From Embiotoca jacksoni (Eukaryota; Chordata; Actinopteri; Embiotocidae): a stretch of DNA of 64,000 bases. The stretch lies in NCBI GenBank assembly GCA_022577435.1, contig JAKOON010000023.1, positions 4,796,001 through 4,860,000 on the forward strand, in the 5' to 3' direction. How positions within the stretch are numbered: the first letter of the stretch is position 1; the number at the start of each line of letters is the position of its first letter. Position numbers and translations under genes: made by a program. Of the stretch, positions 38,337 to 51,983 are shown in pieces. A model generated the notes under the pieces. The model saw only the letters and a list, made by a program, of their open reading frames with translations. It searched no databases and was not told where the DNA came from.

Positions 38337-40503
38337 CGCGCGTGAATCAAAGAAGGAGACAGAAAGCAAGAGGAGGACAAGGGAGATGAAGACAAATGCA
38401 GAAAGAGAGCGAGACAGAGGGCGGCAGAGAAAACGAAAGACAGAGGGAGAAATCAAATTTGCAAGAACATAACAAAAAGCTGTATCTCCGACAAAAGAGA
38501 ACACACAAGGGTATTTGTCTAGCTGTCTGCACCAGCAGGATCCTCTGAAAGTTTATTAAACTAGAACCCTTCAAGAGAAGGCAGAGAGTAGTAAACTATA
38601 CTACTGGGGAGGAAAAGAGTGAGGGGGGGGGGGTGAAAAAGAAAAAAAGCTAGCTTTTCAGCCTCTGTCTCTCAGAAATTCTTTTATTTCAGCCATGCAT
38701 TAAGTAACCTCCCCACTGAGTTCTGCTCCCCTTCCTGGTGTGGATAAAGCCATCCCTCGGGGGAGCCGCTGGTAATTTCCAGCTTCGCCAGAAACTCAGG
38801 TATTAGAAAAGACCGCTTGGGGACCTGCCACAATATACCTTCACAATTTCATACGCTCTGAAAAAGAGGGAGCCCCTCCCTCCTAGCCTTCCCCCACCCT
38901 CCCAGTAAACCCCCTCGAGGGTCCCCAGTTCAAATTTCTGAAGTGCAGACAACGGGTGTATGTGTGGGGGGAGGAGAGGGTGGTGGTGGGGGGCCCGTGG
39001 GACTGAGCACCAGCGATAGAAAATCCACTGCATAGAGGAGAAAAAAGCATTTCCTCTCTGGTCTGGCAGGAGTGCCTTTTTTCCCCTGGCTCCCACCAGA
39101 GGCTTTTTACAAAACATGTGTTGCTGACATGTTGACAGATTGCTCAGTGAAGTGTTAGGCGCATGCACACGGCTGGCCATTTAGGGGGACATGGCTTCCT
39201 ACCCAACATCCTCTACCTGAGGCACCATGTTTTATACATCATCCCCCAAAGAAAAAAAGGAAACAATAAAAGGTAAGGGAGTTGCTTCCTTTGTGAGGAT
39301 AGCGGAATATCATAGAGCAGAGAGAGACTGCGTATAATGCTGCCTTAGCTGAACTGTGGTGATGGGGAGGAGCAACGGAAATGAGAATAAGGCAGAGAAA
39401 TGGTTTCAGGCAGGGAAGACGGAGATAGAGCAGAGAGGTGGTAAAAAAGGAAAAAAGAGCTGGAGGATGGATGCATGGTATGCTTATGTACAGCAGGTGA
39501 GCTTGTCAAACCAATAAAAAAACCTACAAGATCTCCTCTTTGTCTTCCTGTGCTGAAAGCCACCAATAGCAGCCGGGCGGATGAAATCTGATCAAAGGCC
39601 AGCATCCAGATCCAACTTCTGCTCCTATCAGGGTATCGACAGCACACGTCTTAATCGCCCTGCGGCTCAAAAAGTGCTGCCGTGGCAACAGGATGGAAAT
39701 GGGGATCATAATGTATTCATGGTGCTGGCGACCTGGGGGCTGCGGAGCACGCTCTCTGGGGACTGCACTTTACCCAGAGCCAGACGTGTCTGGGCAAAAT
39801 CACTCCACACAAGACAGCAGCAGAATACTGAGGAGCCATGACAGGATGGAGGGAGGGAGAAAGCAAGGAAGAGAAAGAGGGGAGGTAGCAGAGAGAGAGC
39901 TATGGATAAAAATGGAAGATGATAACAGAAAACAAAGATGGAGAGGGTTGGAAAATTAGAGGTAAACAACAGATGCTGAGTGGTGTCAGACATTATTGTA
40001 AAGACAGGAGGAAAGGTTACTCCATTACTCCGCTGTTGAATTGAAACTTCAAAACACAAAAGACAAAAGATCTGAGGCTTGAGGAGAAAAGAAACAGGAT
40101 GTGATTGGTGGGAAGTGGCTTGCTGGGATGAGTGGCTCTACCTTGAGAAGCCTGATGCTGCTTGACCAGGTGGGTGGTTGGCTAGGAAATAAATTGCAGA
40201 GGAAATTGTTCCAGATTATCAGGGCCACAAAGAGACATGGCCCTTTGGCCACGGGCGAGGATGGATAAATGGATGGATGAGTAAATGAACAGAGGGATAG
40301 AAAGGGGGAAGATTGATGGCTGAGCAGATGGATAGTTCAGTTGAATTGAGAGCCCAGTTACCCACCACCCACCAATCCCTCAACCGACCAGCCTAAACTC
40401 TCCAGGAAAATAAATCCTTACATTGGAGATACATCTTGCTTTTTTTCCTCGCTGAATATAATGCGCTCTCTGACTCTTTCTATCCTAATGATCTTCCCCT
40501 CTT

Positions 40504-40506
<3 letters not shown>

Positions 40507-40549
<43 letters not shown>
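40507..40549. repeat. (CA)n microsatellite, about 21 units
   Basis: An uninterrupted CA run followed by ccgcgcg; a short (caaa)n stretch lies at about 40619-40640. Confidence 0.97.
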
Positions 40550-40551
<2 letters not shown>

Positions 40552-41983
40552 GCGCGTACATACACAAAGATATACACATTCATGATCGAACACACCTGCA
40601 AAAAAATACTCACATGCACAAACAAACAAACAAACAAACACAAAGCTATAGCCTGACCTGCTTTTCCTCAACAGGAGGGCAGCTACAACAGGCACCATGC
40701 CAGGTAAACATCCTCAAGCCTTGTGCACTCACTGCAGAGGGTAAAGCTCAATGCTGGAAACACACTCTAAAATACAAGGAATAGTCAATTATGTTTAGGA
40801 CTGGGAAGACATTCTTAGAATATATATTCCTCTTACATGGCCCTCCTGCTGTATTCAGTAGGAAAGAAAAAAAAACGCAACATTTGCTGCATTTTATATC
40901 AAGGTAACGGAAAGTCATAACACTTCCCCCTAGAGGTGATGATTCAAATGCATTAAGTCTCCCAAAATGAGAGGATTCACCTGCAGACTGCGGTGTGTCC
41001 TTCTGCACTAACTATCCTCCACACGTAGTACACCCTCAGGCATTCAACCTAGGGCCACAGACAACTCCCCTGTCTGTCTTTCCTCCTTCCCTTTAGCTGA
41101 CAGGTTCTTCGACTGTTAAGCTCCAACACAGACCTCTGTGTTTGTGATGACTGTGCAGAGCAATCAAGGGAGCGAAAGAAAAAGCGAGTAGAAGGGTTGA
41201 TGAAGAAGTGCGAGAGGAGGAACGTGGGTGAAGACGAGGTAGAGAGAAACAAGGACATCAACAGTGTGTTCTCACAGAGAGATGACCCCTGGCCATCCCG
41301 AGGCATCTGCTTTATCTGGCTGTCTGTGTAAGCCACGCACACACCTAATGACTCCAGACTGGTCCGTGTCCCATAGGTTTTTTTATCCCGGATTACGGAT
41401 GGGGAATGACAATGGGCTGGTAAACTACTGTGCTGCACGTCTAAGAGCTCATATCAGACAAGGAGTTCTCCATGATGAAATTACGGGTGAGTCGGGAACA
41501 AGGGTCAAAGTTACTGAGAAGTTATAGCATTAGTTTCTGAATGATATTCACGATATAATTCATTTGTTCTTCCAAAACATTTGAAATAAAGGTCTAAAGA
41601 CACCTATATATTCTGATTGCTGCTGTATCGCTTATTTGTACGCATCATGAATAGTTTACTACTTTTCAAAATGAAGGTCAACTATACCCACAAGTCTGAC
41701 TTGCGCATAATGTTGGGGGCCAACATTGGGATGGAGGTTGGACTCTAACCTCCCTTTTTCCTCTCATGTTGCATGGCACTGCTGAACAGACCTCAATCTA
41801 CTTCTGCGGTGGAGATTAGTAATCATCTAGGGTCTTCATATTGATGGCCAGGCTCAGCTTGTTTGCATATTTACTGGCCTCAGAGCCCAGTCGCCTGAGG
41901 TGAGAAGCAAATTACATTTCTGCTTACCCCCACGCACACAAGTCTCTCACACTCTTTCGATTTCTATCCCTCGTTTTCTCGAC

Positions 41984-42008
41984 TTTTTTTTTTTTTTTTT
42001 TTTTTTTT
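41984..42008. repeat. T homopolymer, 25 nt
   Basis: A plain T run just left of the enhancer-like island at 42040-42350. Confidence 0.95.
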
Positions 42009-42039
42009 ACCCAACCTTGTTTCTCTTAACATGCTGATC

Positions 42040-42350
42040 AGTCATCTTGCGGTAAGCATCCTTGCCTGCCCCGGTTGCATCTGAATAGCGGTCTCATTTG
42101 GCTAACATCATCACAGCGTAATCTTGTTGGAGAGAGCAATCAGTTTACTTTGGAATTAGGTATTCCGTTGGCGGGCCCAGAGAGAGGCAAGGCTCATAGG
42201 GTTTAAAGGATGCAAACGAAAGCATGCTCTCCAGAATACAGTCTTGAGCCTGATTGGGTGATAAGAACCCACACAGGCTCCATGTGAGAGTAATGAATGG
42301 CCAATGGGAGGCCTGAATAATAATGCAATTGGATTAAAATCCAATCACAA
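42040..42350. promoter_or_regulatory. CCAAT-box cluster, candidate regulatory element
   Basis: Four CCAAT/ATTGG cores lie at 42253-42257, 42301-42305, 42328-42332 and 42341-42345. The last two sit in a palindrome with arms ATTGGATT (42328-42335) and AATCCAAT (42338-42345). CCAAT is the NF-Y site; GGATTA is an OTX/PITX-type core. No transcription start can be shown. Confidence 0.35.
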
Positions 42351-45300
42351 GATGGTTTTGTCTGTTGACTTTGTTTGTGGGGTATGTTCTACAAACCAAG
42401 TTCATGATGAGAAAGATGCATCATGCTTTGACTGGGGGCACATAATGTCCTAATATAAAGATTACCACTCTGTTTACTACGGCCCAATCTCTCCTGGCTG
42501 TCAGTCAGTCTTGCAGGATTTTGTTGATCTGATTTTATTGTACATGCGGCGCATATGGAATGAATGAAGAGACAGTAAAAGTAGATGTTCTTAAATCAGC
42601 AGCTTGTTTAGAGAATGGCTGCCACAGGTGGTGATTTACTATTTAATCAGGGATTTTAATATGTTGGTTTATCGCAGAGACATGTACCAAACCAGCACAA
42701 TCTGCAGCCTTTTGCAGAATCCCAGCCACTCGAAGGGAGGTCATCTCTTAGGAGAGGCTCTCTGATCAAATCGATTGACTCCTCCAGTATGATTGATCAG
42801 CCAGACAGGTTGGAGGTGGAATAGATTAGATGACCGTTACATTCTCCGTGGTGTTGGACCCCCACTGTCAACTGCTCTTAACATTAAGAGGACATGTCTC
42901 TATTACCTGACGGCACGGCTTGGCTATTACATTCTGTACCGACACATGCTGTTCCCTCTGCCACAGCAGGGTCCAGCTGGTGGCCTTGGAGACCTTAAAC
43001 GACACCCATCCTGCCCATAAAGCTAAATTTATGAACCCACCTTCCAGTCTGAAAATGGCAATTAGCACAAAGGAACAAACGTGTTACTTCACATGATATT
43101 TGAGAATCCATGTCCTTGTGGGTGGCTTAACTCCCCATATCCTGAAATATAGGAGTGGCTATTCCGCAGAGCGCTGTAGCAGCCCCGACCCAAACACTAC
43201 CCCCTGGCCAACAAAAACAACCCCTGGGAGGGGCAAGAAGAGAGGGGGGGAAGTGTTGAGTCGGTGATAGTGTAGCCCCAAAAGCTCCGAAACCACAGTG
43301 GCTAGCAGGATGCCGTCACAGCTGGCTCTGCTCCTTCCTGTGGGCCCACTCCACAGAGCTCAGCCTGCAGGGAGACATAAACCTGTCGGACTGGTCACTC
43401 TTTCCACCGCCCTCCGTCTCCCTCCTTCCTTTCCTCCCATTACTGGTGAGTTTGGCAAAAGCCATCTAAGGAAAAAGCCCTATGGGGATCAATGTGCAGT
43501 ACATTTCCACACAGACATAAGAAAAATCCTGTGGCCTTTTCAGTAGGGAGTATTGACGAACATGATTCAAAAGCCTGTAAATGTTTCTTTTAGGTGTCTG
43601 TGAATGAGGTACATGTTGATTGGTGAACCTCTCTTCGTCTGAAACCCACATCACATCCTGTTGACTGCTGGTGTAGATTATCATGGAGAAACACGCCACT
43701 GAGGGCTCTTTGTATTAGCATATCAAATGCCAAACTGTTAATTACAAACCAAGTGTTTGTTCATGTTGTGCTTTTGACACGATTATTTATCAAATCAAAC
43801 TAGAGCAAGCGAGGCTCATTTGTCACATAAAACAGCCAACACCTGTTAGAGAGCCATCTGATCAAAAGAAATTGAATTACTGCCAACAAATGTATAAAAA
43901 AAGACAATGCATCCATTTTAGAGCATTACATTAATTAAAAAGCTAAAAATAAACCAAAACCTTGTGCACCTGATTGAACTATGAATAGTCAGAGAAGAGA
44001 ATAAAAATAATCTCAACATTTCAGACAGCATTTGTTTGAAAACTGAAGTCCAGAATGTCCATAAAGTTTTTTTAAATACATTTTTGCCATTTCTTTGTGC
44101 CTAGTTATGTTTCTCCGTATCGGCTTCATCATTATTCTGGTGAGCAGTCCCACGTTTGAAAGAGAAAAAAGAAAATCATTTGAATTCTGGGGACCCAGAG
44201 GAGAGTGAGCAAAACCCAGAGGTAAGATCCAAGCTCGCTCTCCGTGCCCTTCCGTTGGCTGCCTACCTGGTAAACATCTCCACAAGCTCCTTGCTTTCAA
44301 GACACGTCAACCGGTGCCTATGTACTTTAGACTGGCCGGCCAAGCCGGAATTGAGACTTTATTTGTTTTTTACTTTTTCCTGTCTCTCTTCCGAGCCACC
44401 GCACATAACCTGTCTGGCATTAATGATGTTGTTAATAAAATGCGGCTGGTCTGTGGGTGGATTTGCCTGGCAGGCCTGGTGCCTGTCCTTCTCAGAGATA
44501 AGCCCACTGCTGGCCTTATCTACCTCCCACAGCCCCACCCAGCAGTGCCGCGCACTGGACACACAACCAGTCAACTCATCACTGGCTAATTACCACCTCT
44601 GACTGCCTTACAAAGCAAGCCTGGACTCACATTGCTGCTGCTGCTGCTAAGATTGGCCCTCCTCTACCTTGACTGAGCCTCTCTCGACTTCTTTGTCTTT
44701 TTCTACCGCTCCTATTTTCCCTCTAAACTTCCTCTTTCTTTCTATGTCCTTGTCTCAATATGTTTCACTTGTCTCTTCTGGCTGGTTTTGTCTTATTCTC
44801 TGATTTTATTTGTCTCAGCCAACAAGCTATTTTGAAGAATATGCAGTAAGCACTGAGTTTTCTGTGAGTATTTCCAGTTGTCACTCGGAGGGGAATATTG
44901 CTACAGCTTCATTGTGGGTGGTCAGGTAAATCCTCCACGTACCTTCTACATATGCCTATGCATCTTGAAAAGGACTAATGTCATTTATGTTACAGTTCCT
45001 CAGTGAGGGCTTAAGCCATTTGCGAGCTGGAGTCAGTTCAATTTCATAGCTTCAGCAGAGCAGCCGAAGTCACTTGTGTTACAGAGGGAGGGAGCGGTTT
45101 CTTTTATTCAATTGTTTTCCACTTCCACGAGCGTGTGCCAAGGGGGAGGAAAGCGCCGGCTTAACACGCTCTGCAATTCAACACGGCCAGACGCAGTCCT
45201 ATTAAGATTTAATGTGCCATTCTTCTGCTTGTGCCGCTGAAAAAGACTTGCAGGCTGAGGAAGAGAGTGAACAAAGAGCAGGCAGAGCCAGGGCCACGGA

Positions 45301-47814
45301 GAGATGAAGAGAGTGTAAGAGAAACCGAGACAACCGCTCTATGGGCCGGTCATTGTCGTGCAACTGAAGTCAGTAGTTTCAAAGAGATGCTACATCGTGG
45401 AGGGAGGGGGGATAACAACAATGTCGTTCAGATAGCGTTTTGAGTCAGTGTGTAGTTCAGGGAGAGTGCATGAGATTATCTCTGTTTTGTCCACATGTCA
45501 TCCCTACTATTGTGGCTACCTACTTAAGAAAGAGGTCAACTGGATGAAGTCACAGCGTGTGTTTAGCCTCTCGGGCGATGAATTATGTGTCGTCTAAAAT
45601 GCAAAGTGCAAGCACGCAGGTGCTGCCAGTGAGCATGTGTGCGTGTGCTCGTTAATACGTGACTGTGTGTGTGCGTATTTGCATGCTTTAGCGGATGACT
45701 GATTGAACAAGCAAACACGTGAGCGACGGAGTGTGTGAGATAGAGGGGGGGGATGTGAATAGTGCTGGCCGTTGTCATGTATCCCTTAAACACACAAATG
45801 CAAGCATAAAACGCGAGCTCCTCTATTCTTATTTTGATTGTTTTTCGGCAGAAAATGCAGCTCTCGTCTGACAAAGACCAATAAATACTTTATACAGTGC
45901 ATAATGTGTGCGATGTGAAGCACAGAGGAGAAAGAATGAGGGCGTCCTCACGAGGGCATATGCTTTGAATTTCTAATGACACTCCTGTTAACGTTACTGG
46001 CACTGTTGCACAAAGAGGAAACGCACAGGGATGTTATGCCATGGAGTCAAACATCTACTTTAATACTACCTTTCTCTCGCTGTCATTCTCTACCTCTCTT
46101 TCTCTCCATTTCCCTCTACCATAGACACAGAACATGCCCTCCATACAAACACATACACAGGAAAGACTCAAGCCCAATTGTGAGAGCTCACTCTAGCATG
46201 AGGTCTCTTTTCAGTGGCTGCGTTGTGCCAGAAGTAGCTATTCTCCCCTGACCGCCTCTCCTCCTTTCAAAGCCGTGTAATCAGTGTGCTGCTCTTTGTA
46301 CCAGGATGTCGCAAGACACCCCGGCAAAAACACAGCAGAATTTCTGATGAACGGCAGTGGCTCAGAGTTCGGCTAATCAGGTCTTGCTCATGTCGCTTTC
46401 CTCTTATGTGAGCCCTTTTGAAGCAAATAAAGTCTTTGCAGTTTGGCACATTCTTCTTGGCAGCCACAAAGCAGCTGTTGGATCAATACACAAAGTTCGC
46501 TGGAAAAAAAGGGAAACAGTGCAACCAATAGGAGCCCGTTGGAAACAGTTAGTGCAAAACATGGACTGCCAGGAGTCTGTTCATAGTGGAGGGTATTACT
46601 GAATGTTTCCATGCTGCTGACCCAAAGACTTGATGTAAATGAATTCAAACACTTCAAACAAACATGTCGTGGTTGGGAATAGAAGGCGGAAAACATATAT
46701 CAGTGGGTTTAAAGAAATGTGTCTGGTTCCCCATCGCAAACACAGACTTCATATTAGAAATATGTTTAAACTATTTCTATCATATGAGCATCCTCTGCAT
46801 TGACGGGGGGGGGATGTTATTGTTTTTCACTGAGTATGAGTATTTCATTTGTATTTTTCTCATAAATCTGAAATGTATTTTATTGAAGCAGAGTGCATTT
46901 TGCAACGTCTACGGGGATGAAGAAAGGGGAAATCTACATAATATAAATCCATATATGGCCCAGTTATCTCTCTCTCTTCCTCTGTTGCACCCTCTCTGAT
47001 TGATTCCTTTATCTGAGGGAAGCAGAAGACATGCTCTGTTTGCTCGCACAGTGGCCGGCAGGAAAACAGAGAAAGACACTTATTAAAAAGGTCATCTCAC
47101 AGAGGGTTAAAATAGCAGGGCACAGATCTCTCTGGGGGGAGCAGCCATGCCCCTCCTCTAGTGAAGGACACAAGGAAAGGTGTTGCTCAAGGGAGCTGGA
47201 CCCGTAATGAAAGAATGGCCACCAGGCTGACAGCCCATGTGTGCACTGGGCTATTCAAATACCTTCAGAGACACGGAATTGAAGAAGTGACAGTGAAAGG
47301 CTGTGCGAAAATGCAATCTTTTGGATTAAACTCTCAGCTAGAGGTGTTATTTTTATTTACAGTGTGGGCTAGCTAGTAAACACAAGCGAAAATTAGATGA
47401 GGAGCACAGTATTTCTTTGGCGAGCAGGTCCAAAGGCATGTTTCCTTGCCTACCACTGCAATCTCATATTTAGTGTATGAACATGTCTTGTGCCAACTGA
47501 GAACAAAAGTCAAACTACAGACACTGCTTATTTCTCCATGACGGATCAGTAACAATACAAGGGTGTGCAGACAATACTGTGAGACAGTGAGATAGTGAGA
47601 CAAAGCAATTGTGAAGTGTTTTTGGAAAGGCCTATGGAATAGCTATGCCTTCAACCTCCTGTCTCCTCCCCAGGGCAGCCTAAAGCCCTGTCGGCAGGAT
47701 GCTGATCCCCACACGGAAACCTGATCTGCAGCCATCCTGGAGCCGGAGGGGGGACGAAGGAGCGCTCTCCCCCCACAGAGCCCCTCCACTTCTGCCCCAG
47801 AGTTAAAGGGGTGC

Positions 47815-47985
47815 TCTGGGGGAACATTCTTGTAGCCCTGCCCCAGCCAGCCTCCACTCTCAACTCTCTAGAGAAGCATTCTTCCAGCCCTGCCCTAGCC
47901 TTCACTGGGATCTCCAGGGGAGCATTCCTGAAGCCCTGCCCCAGCCCAAGACGGGCTCCCTGGGGACGCATTCCTGCAGCACTCT
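47815..47985. repeat. degenerate minisatellite, about four units of 45-53 bp
   Basis: The motif cattct or cattcct recurs at 47825, 47878, 47923 and 47969. Copies are followed by variants of agccctgcccagcc and preceded by ggggaac, gaag, ggggag or ggggacg. The units are diverged. The open frames across it on both strands are by-products of GC-rich repetition. Confidence 0.7.
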
Positions 47986-50524
47986 CTCTCCCTTTCTCTC
48001 TCTCTCTCTCTTTCACTCTCCCCATCTTCCTCCTTCTCCCTTGCTCCCTTTTCTCAGGCTCTCGCCTTCCTCCGCAGTCCAGCATTAGCGAGATCAATAG
48101 CACCGATCGCATCGGGGACACGAGGCAATCCATACCCATGCGCTCCCTTAGCGCACTGCAGTGGTCAGGGCTTAAGTGCAGGGAAAGGTGTTATACCTCT
48201 GCCAGACGGGGGAAGACAATGGCCGCCATTGATCGTGGTGGCATGTAACATCTTTCTCTTTCTCTCTGTCCATCGGGCGTGGTCAACATGCAGTTAGAAT
48301 CTGTTCAGACTTTATTTAGTCTGTTTTGTCTTACTCCTGTTGTGAAACTTGTGTTTTACTGGAGATAGACACAAAGCATAATGAAGCCCAGAAGAAACAT
48401 GTGGGGTAGTAGGTGTATGTCTGGTTCTGGTAATACACTGTATATGATTACGGGCTATTAGCTGAGAGAAAAAGAGTTGAGTTCTGTTAGCAAGAAAATC
48501 TCCATATGTGGATTGGTTCCAGTCAAGCTCTGCAATTTGTTTACCAAAAATAAAACATTTGAAATTGTAAAAATGGGGGAGTTTAGCAGGTGCTGGTGGT
48601 TGATTAGAAAATGGCTCTAATAAAGGATCCATCTGTGAGTAGAGACTTGATGTAAGGCAGATTAATTGGTCATGGATGTCTACATAATGCCACAAAGGAA
48701 ATATCCCTCCATATTCCAGAGAATACACAAACACATACTCACACACACATTCAAAGTACTTAGTATGCCATCTAGAAGTTTCTTTTCTCCCACTGTGTTT
48801 GAATACTAATAGAGTGTTTCTGCACAATCACAATACCCTAATGGCAATTAGATTCTTTTGTTTGGTTTCCACAGGGGCTCTTATCCAAACTGTGTTTTTT
48901 TTTTCCCATCATTGAGCAATTAAGAGTTATTTGTCCGTAAGATTGACATTTATAAAAAAAAAAACAGGCTTAATTATAGAAAAAATATGGCTGAGTCGGT
49001 CATGACGGCACTAAAATGCTGCTGAACATAAACGATCTGCCCTCGGATCAAATGCTTCACTTTTATAACATGACTATTTCCTGGATATTACACAACCAAA
49101 TTAGCACAATGAAAAGAGAAATTTAATTCAAGTGGTGTTGGAGCATGTCGCCATATGTCTTAAATAATGTCCAGGTTCCCCAAACGGACTGTCCACACGT
49201 CTGCATTGGCTTGATGGAATTGGGTGTTACATTGAAAAAAGGGTAACAGGAGGTTCTGCACTTAGTTTCCCTCAAACCAATGAATGCTTTTGTTGGATGA
49301 CAGTCAGCCAAAGTGAACAGTACATTGATTTTCACACCTTTAGTTAACTGAGTGACACTTTTTTTGAATTTGAACACACATGAGCGCACCCGAGGCACAC
49401 ATACATGTAAGCACACATCTGTACATACAAAGGCACTCCGACAATGAACATGCATGCATTTCTGTTTCAATTAATACCAGCAAAAGCTTTGCAGAATGCA
49501 TGCTCATATACACCCGTACTGCACACACACACAAACAAACACAGGACTGGATTCCTGGGGCTGTCTTACAGTTAATGGAAAATCTTTGTAAAACCCGTGA
49601 GATATCGAACCTATAATTTGTGGTTTGCTGAATGTGGGTTGCAAAATATGAAATCAAACTGTTCTTGAATGTAAACAGAAGAAACATTAAACCAGTGCTC
49701 TCTTGAACATCTCTTACATTTTCTTTGAACTCATAAACTGCAGCTTCTATACTACATCACAAACAGGATTAATACATTTTAGTTTACATTCTGTTTGTGA
49801 AGATGGGAAGAGATGAGGTCTGTGAAATGTGTGTCAGATGGTGTTTCTCAATGCAGGCCCATCAGGACATGTAAAGGAGGACAGCAAGTCCAGGAGAAGC
49901 ACATGGAAACCTTCAGTTCACATCATTAGTTCTGTCTGCCACCTTGTCAGGGTATTTATAGTCCTATTCATCCATCAACAGGTCAATGACACAGTCTGCC
50001 AATGGCATCCTTCTCTTTCAGTCCCACTAGGTATTACTACTGCGGCTAGCTAGCACTGGGACCAGCCGAGGGACTTTCCTGGAGCAAGGATCTGTTTCCA
50101 GTTGGTGGTTTGGTTACTGTGGGATCTAGAAGCTGCATGTTACTCACACTCACCATTAGTGTAATGTTAGAATTAGTATAGTGCTGTATAAAATGATACA
50201 CTGAAACAGACAAGGACACAATGCCCATGCTATCAATACACATTATGTTATCTATATTTAAGGACAAATGGAGGCCTGTTGGTATGTCATACCTGTAGGT
50301 GTTGATGTACAGCACATATAAATAATGTTCTATGTGTGTGAGAGCTGTGTTTTTGGATATCTACCAAGGAAACTGGTAGTCTGGTGTTGTGCTCCCCTTG
50401 GTGCAGTGTACTAACACACATAGTGTGGCATATTCTCTGTTGAAGGCATAGTGCGAGAGTGGGAGTGGGAGAAGAGCTGAGTGGCAGAGTGGAGGGGAGG
50501 CTCGGTGGGCTGAACGTTGTTTAC

Positions 50525-50725
50525 CTGTCAGCTGGCATTGATTAATCTTGTGTTCGGTGAGATCGCTCAGCGACTCGAACACCTGCCGGCAGCTGTCGCA
50601 GCTGTGCAGTGCAGGCTCCTCGTCGTCCTCCTCTCCCTCCTCTCCTTCCTCTGGAGAGAGCAGCCTCTTCCTCAGACGCCCGGTCTCACCATCCTCCGCC
50701 GCCCTCTCGAGGGTGGACTCTGGAT
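50525..50725 (-). CDS. znf521: znf521 exon 3, acidic N-terminal region and first zinc finger
   Basis: The acceptor TCGGCAG at 50726-50732 opens a 201-nt exon, which closes at the donor GTAAAC. It encodes about 67 residues. First comes a charged stretch (DPESTLERAAEDGET), then an acidic run rich in Glu and Asp (EEGEEGEEDDEEP), then the finger HSCDSCRQVFESLSDLTEHK ending INQC. This first finger is C2HC, not C2H2, because the last ligand is Cys; human ZNF521 has the same ending. DPxxxLExxxEDGE and the CQLT end align with human ZNF521 from memory. The acidic run is longer and more divergent than in mammals. The last base, G, joins AC of exon 4 to give Asp (CQLT-DGADLEDD). No other gene overlaps it. 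Confidence 0.96.
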
Positions 50726-51850
50726 CTGCCGAGCCACAGGAAATGACAGCACCACATAGTCAGAGGGGTGACCCACACGCTGAGGCACTACAGCTTCCTC
50801 TGGGTGACAATAAACTGGATTTCTAGACTCTGGATTTAATAAAAACAATAATAAAAGCTGTAATAAAAATGCAGGTTCAATTTGGGCCTCTGTAACTCAA
50901 CCACTCATGCCATAACAGAACTGTTGGGCAGGTGAGAGGGAGAGATATACAGGTGGTACAATGCTCACACACAAATCTAACACACACACACCTCTGTTAT
51001 TAGAAATGGTTTTACGTTGTGTTTGCCCTGCTTCTCCCAAGCAAAACTTCAGTATATGAAAGTAGACTGATGGGAATATGTGTAGTTAATAAATCCTGGA
51101 TTGCAGTTTTGGCTGGACCAAAGAAATATGAAATTCTGCCAGCAAGTGCTGAATTGCATCAGTCAGCATCCATCAAAGGAGACGGACCTTGCCATATTAT
51201 CCAGACATCTAGACCAGAACTGTGGATGTATGGAGTGTAGCACAGTAAGACACACAAAATTGAGATTGGTGTGTGTTAGGCTGTCGTCACGACACACTTC
51301 CCTAAATTATTCAGCCTTGCTCGCAGGCAGCCGCGGGTCGCGCACATCAATATTCTTCAATCCATCTGCAGTTTTGTCTCTTGTTGGCTTTGTGCTGCCG
51401 CAGTGCCAGGGGTGGGCGTCTGACTACCTTGAACCTGGACTAGGAGCCATCTTTCAAATTGCCAGTGTAATCTGAAGTTCTTCACGTGGTGTTAAAATAT
51501 TCGGACAGGAAATCAAACCTTGTGTCACTCAATCGCAGCGTACCGTAAATGTCTTCATTCAGAAGCACACCAAAGCAAATGCAGCTTGGAACAGCTTTCT
51601 TAGAAATAGGCGGAGTGGCCTGCAGGACTCTTTCTCCCCCACTGTGACCATTACACTTAACAATAAGACTGATTAAAAAGCCATACTTAAAATCAAACAA
51701 TCAGGTCACCCTGGTAAGGCTTCGTGGGAGAGAAGAGCCTTTACACTTCACTGGCAGCCATTTTAAGCCCCACTGATGCAAGTGTTCTTCAGCTTGTCCG
51801 GAAACTCAGGAGGGGAACATTGGGAGAAAGCTGTTTTTTTTCACCAAGCA

Positions 51851-51983
51851 CACAGTTAAAAGAGCTAAAGGACGAGGAGTGTGTGGCACCGGTGTGTGCC
51901 GGAGTGGATGTACATATATTGGGTGTGTATACACCGGGGCAGCCATTTTAAGTCCTTCTTCTGTAGGGTGCTCTTTAACTGTG
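51851..51983. repeat. imperfect inverted repeat with a 104-bp spacer
   Basis: The arms cacagttaaaagagc (51851-51865) and gctctttaactgtg (51970-51983) are reverse complements except for one A. The copies of gcagccattttaag near 51756 and 51939 are direct repeats in the same area. Confidence 0.55.

Larger units (their letters stand above)
25720..50524 (-). other. intron 3 of znf521, 24.8 kb (no other gene seen)
   Basis: Donor GTAAAC at 50524 and acceptor CAG at 25720-25722. It holds (CA)n at 28045-28084 and 40507-40549, and (TG)n at 33799-33842 and 38243-38332. There is a 15-nt G run at 26536-26550 and T runs at 30819-30838 and 41984-42008. A perfect 86/87-bp tandem duplication is at 29983-30155, a probable interspersed repeat at 32365-33480, and a minisatellite at 47815-47985. 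A consensus octamer ATGCAAAT lies at 36685-36692. TAAT-rich, unrepetitive sequence also occurs near 29080-29130, 34750-35020 and 48960-49140. The remaining stretches show no exon, RNA gene or repeat that I recognise. Confidence 0.9.

Noticed and set aside
47651..48139. Minus-strand open frame of 162 residues
   Set aside because: It is explained by the GC-rich minisatellite and a neighbouring TC-rich run.
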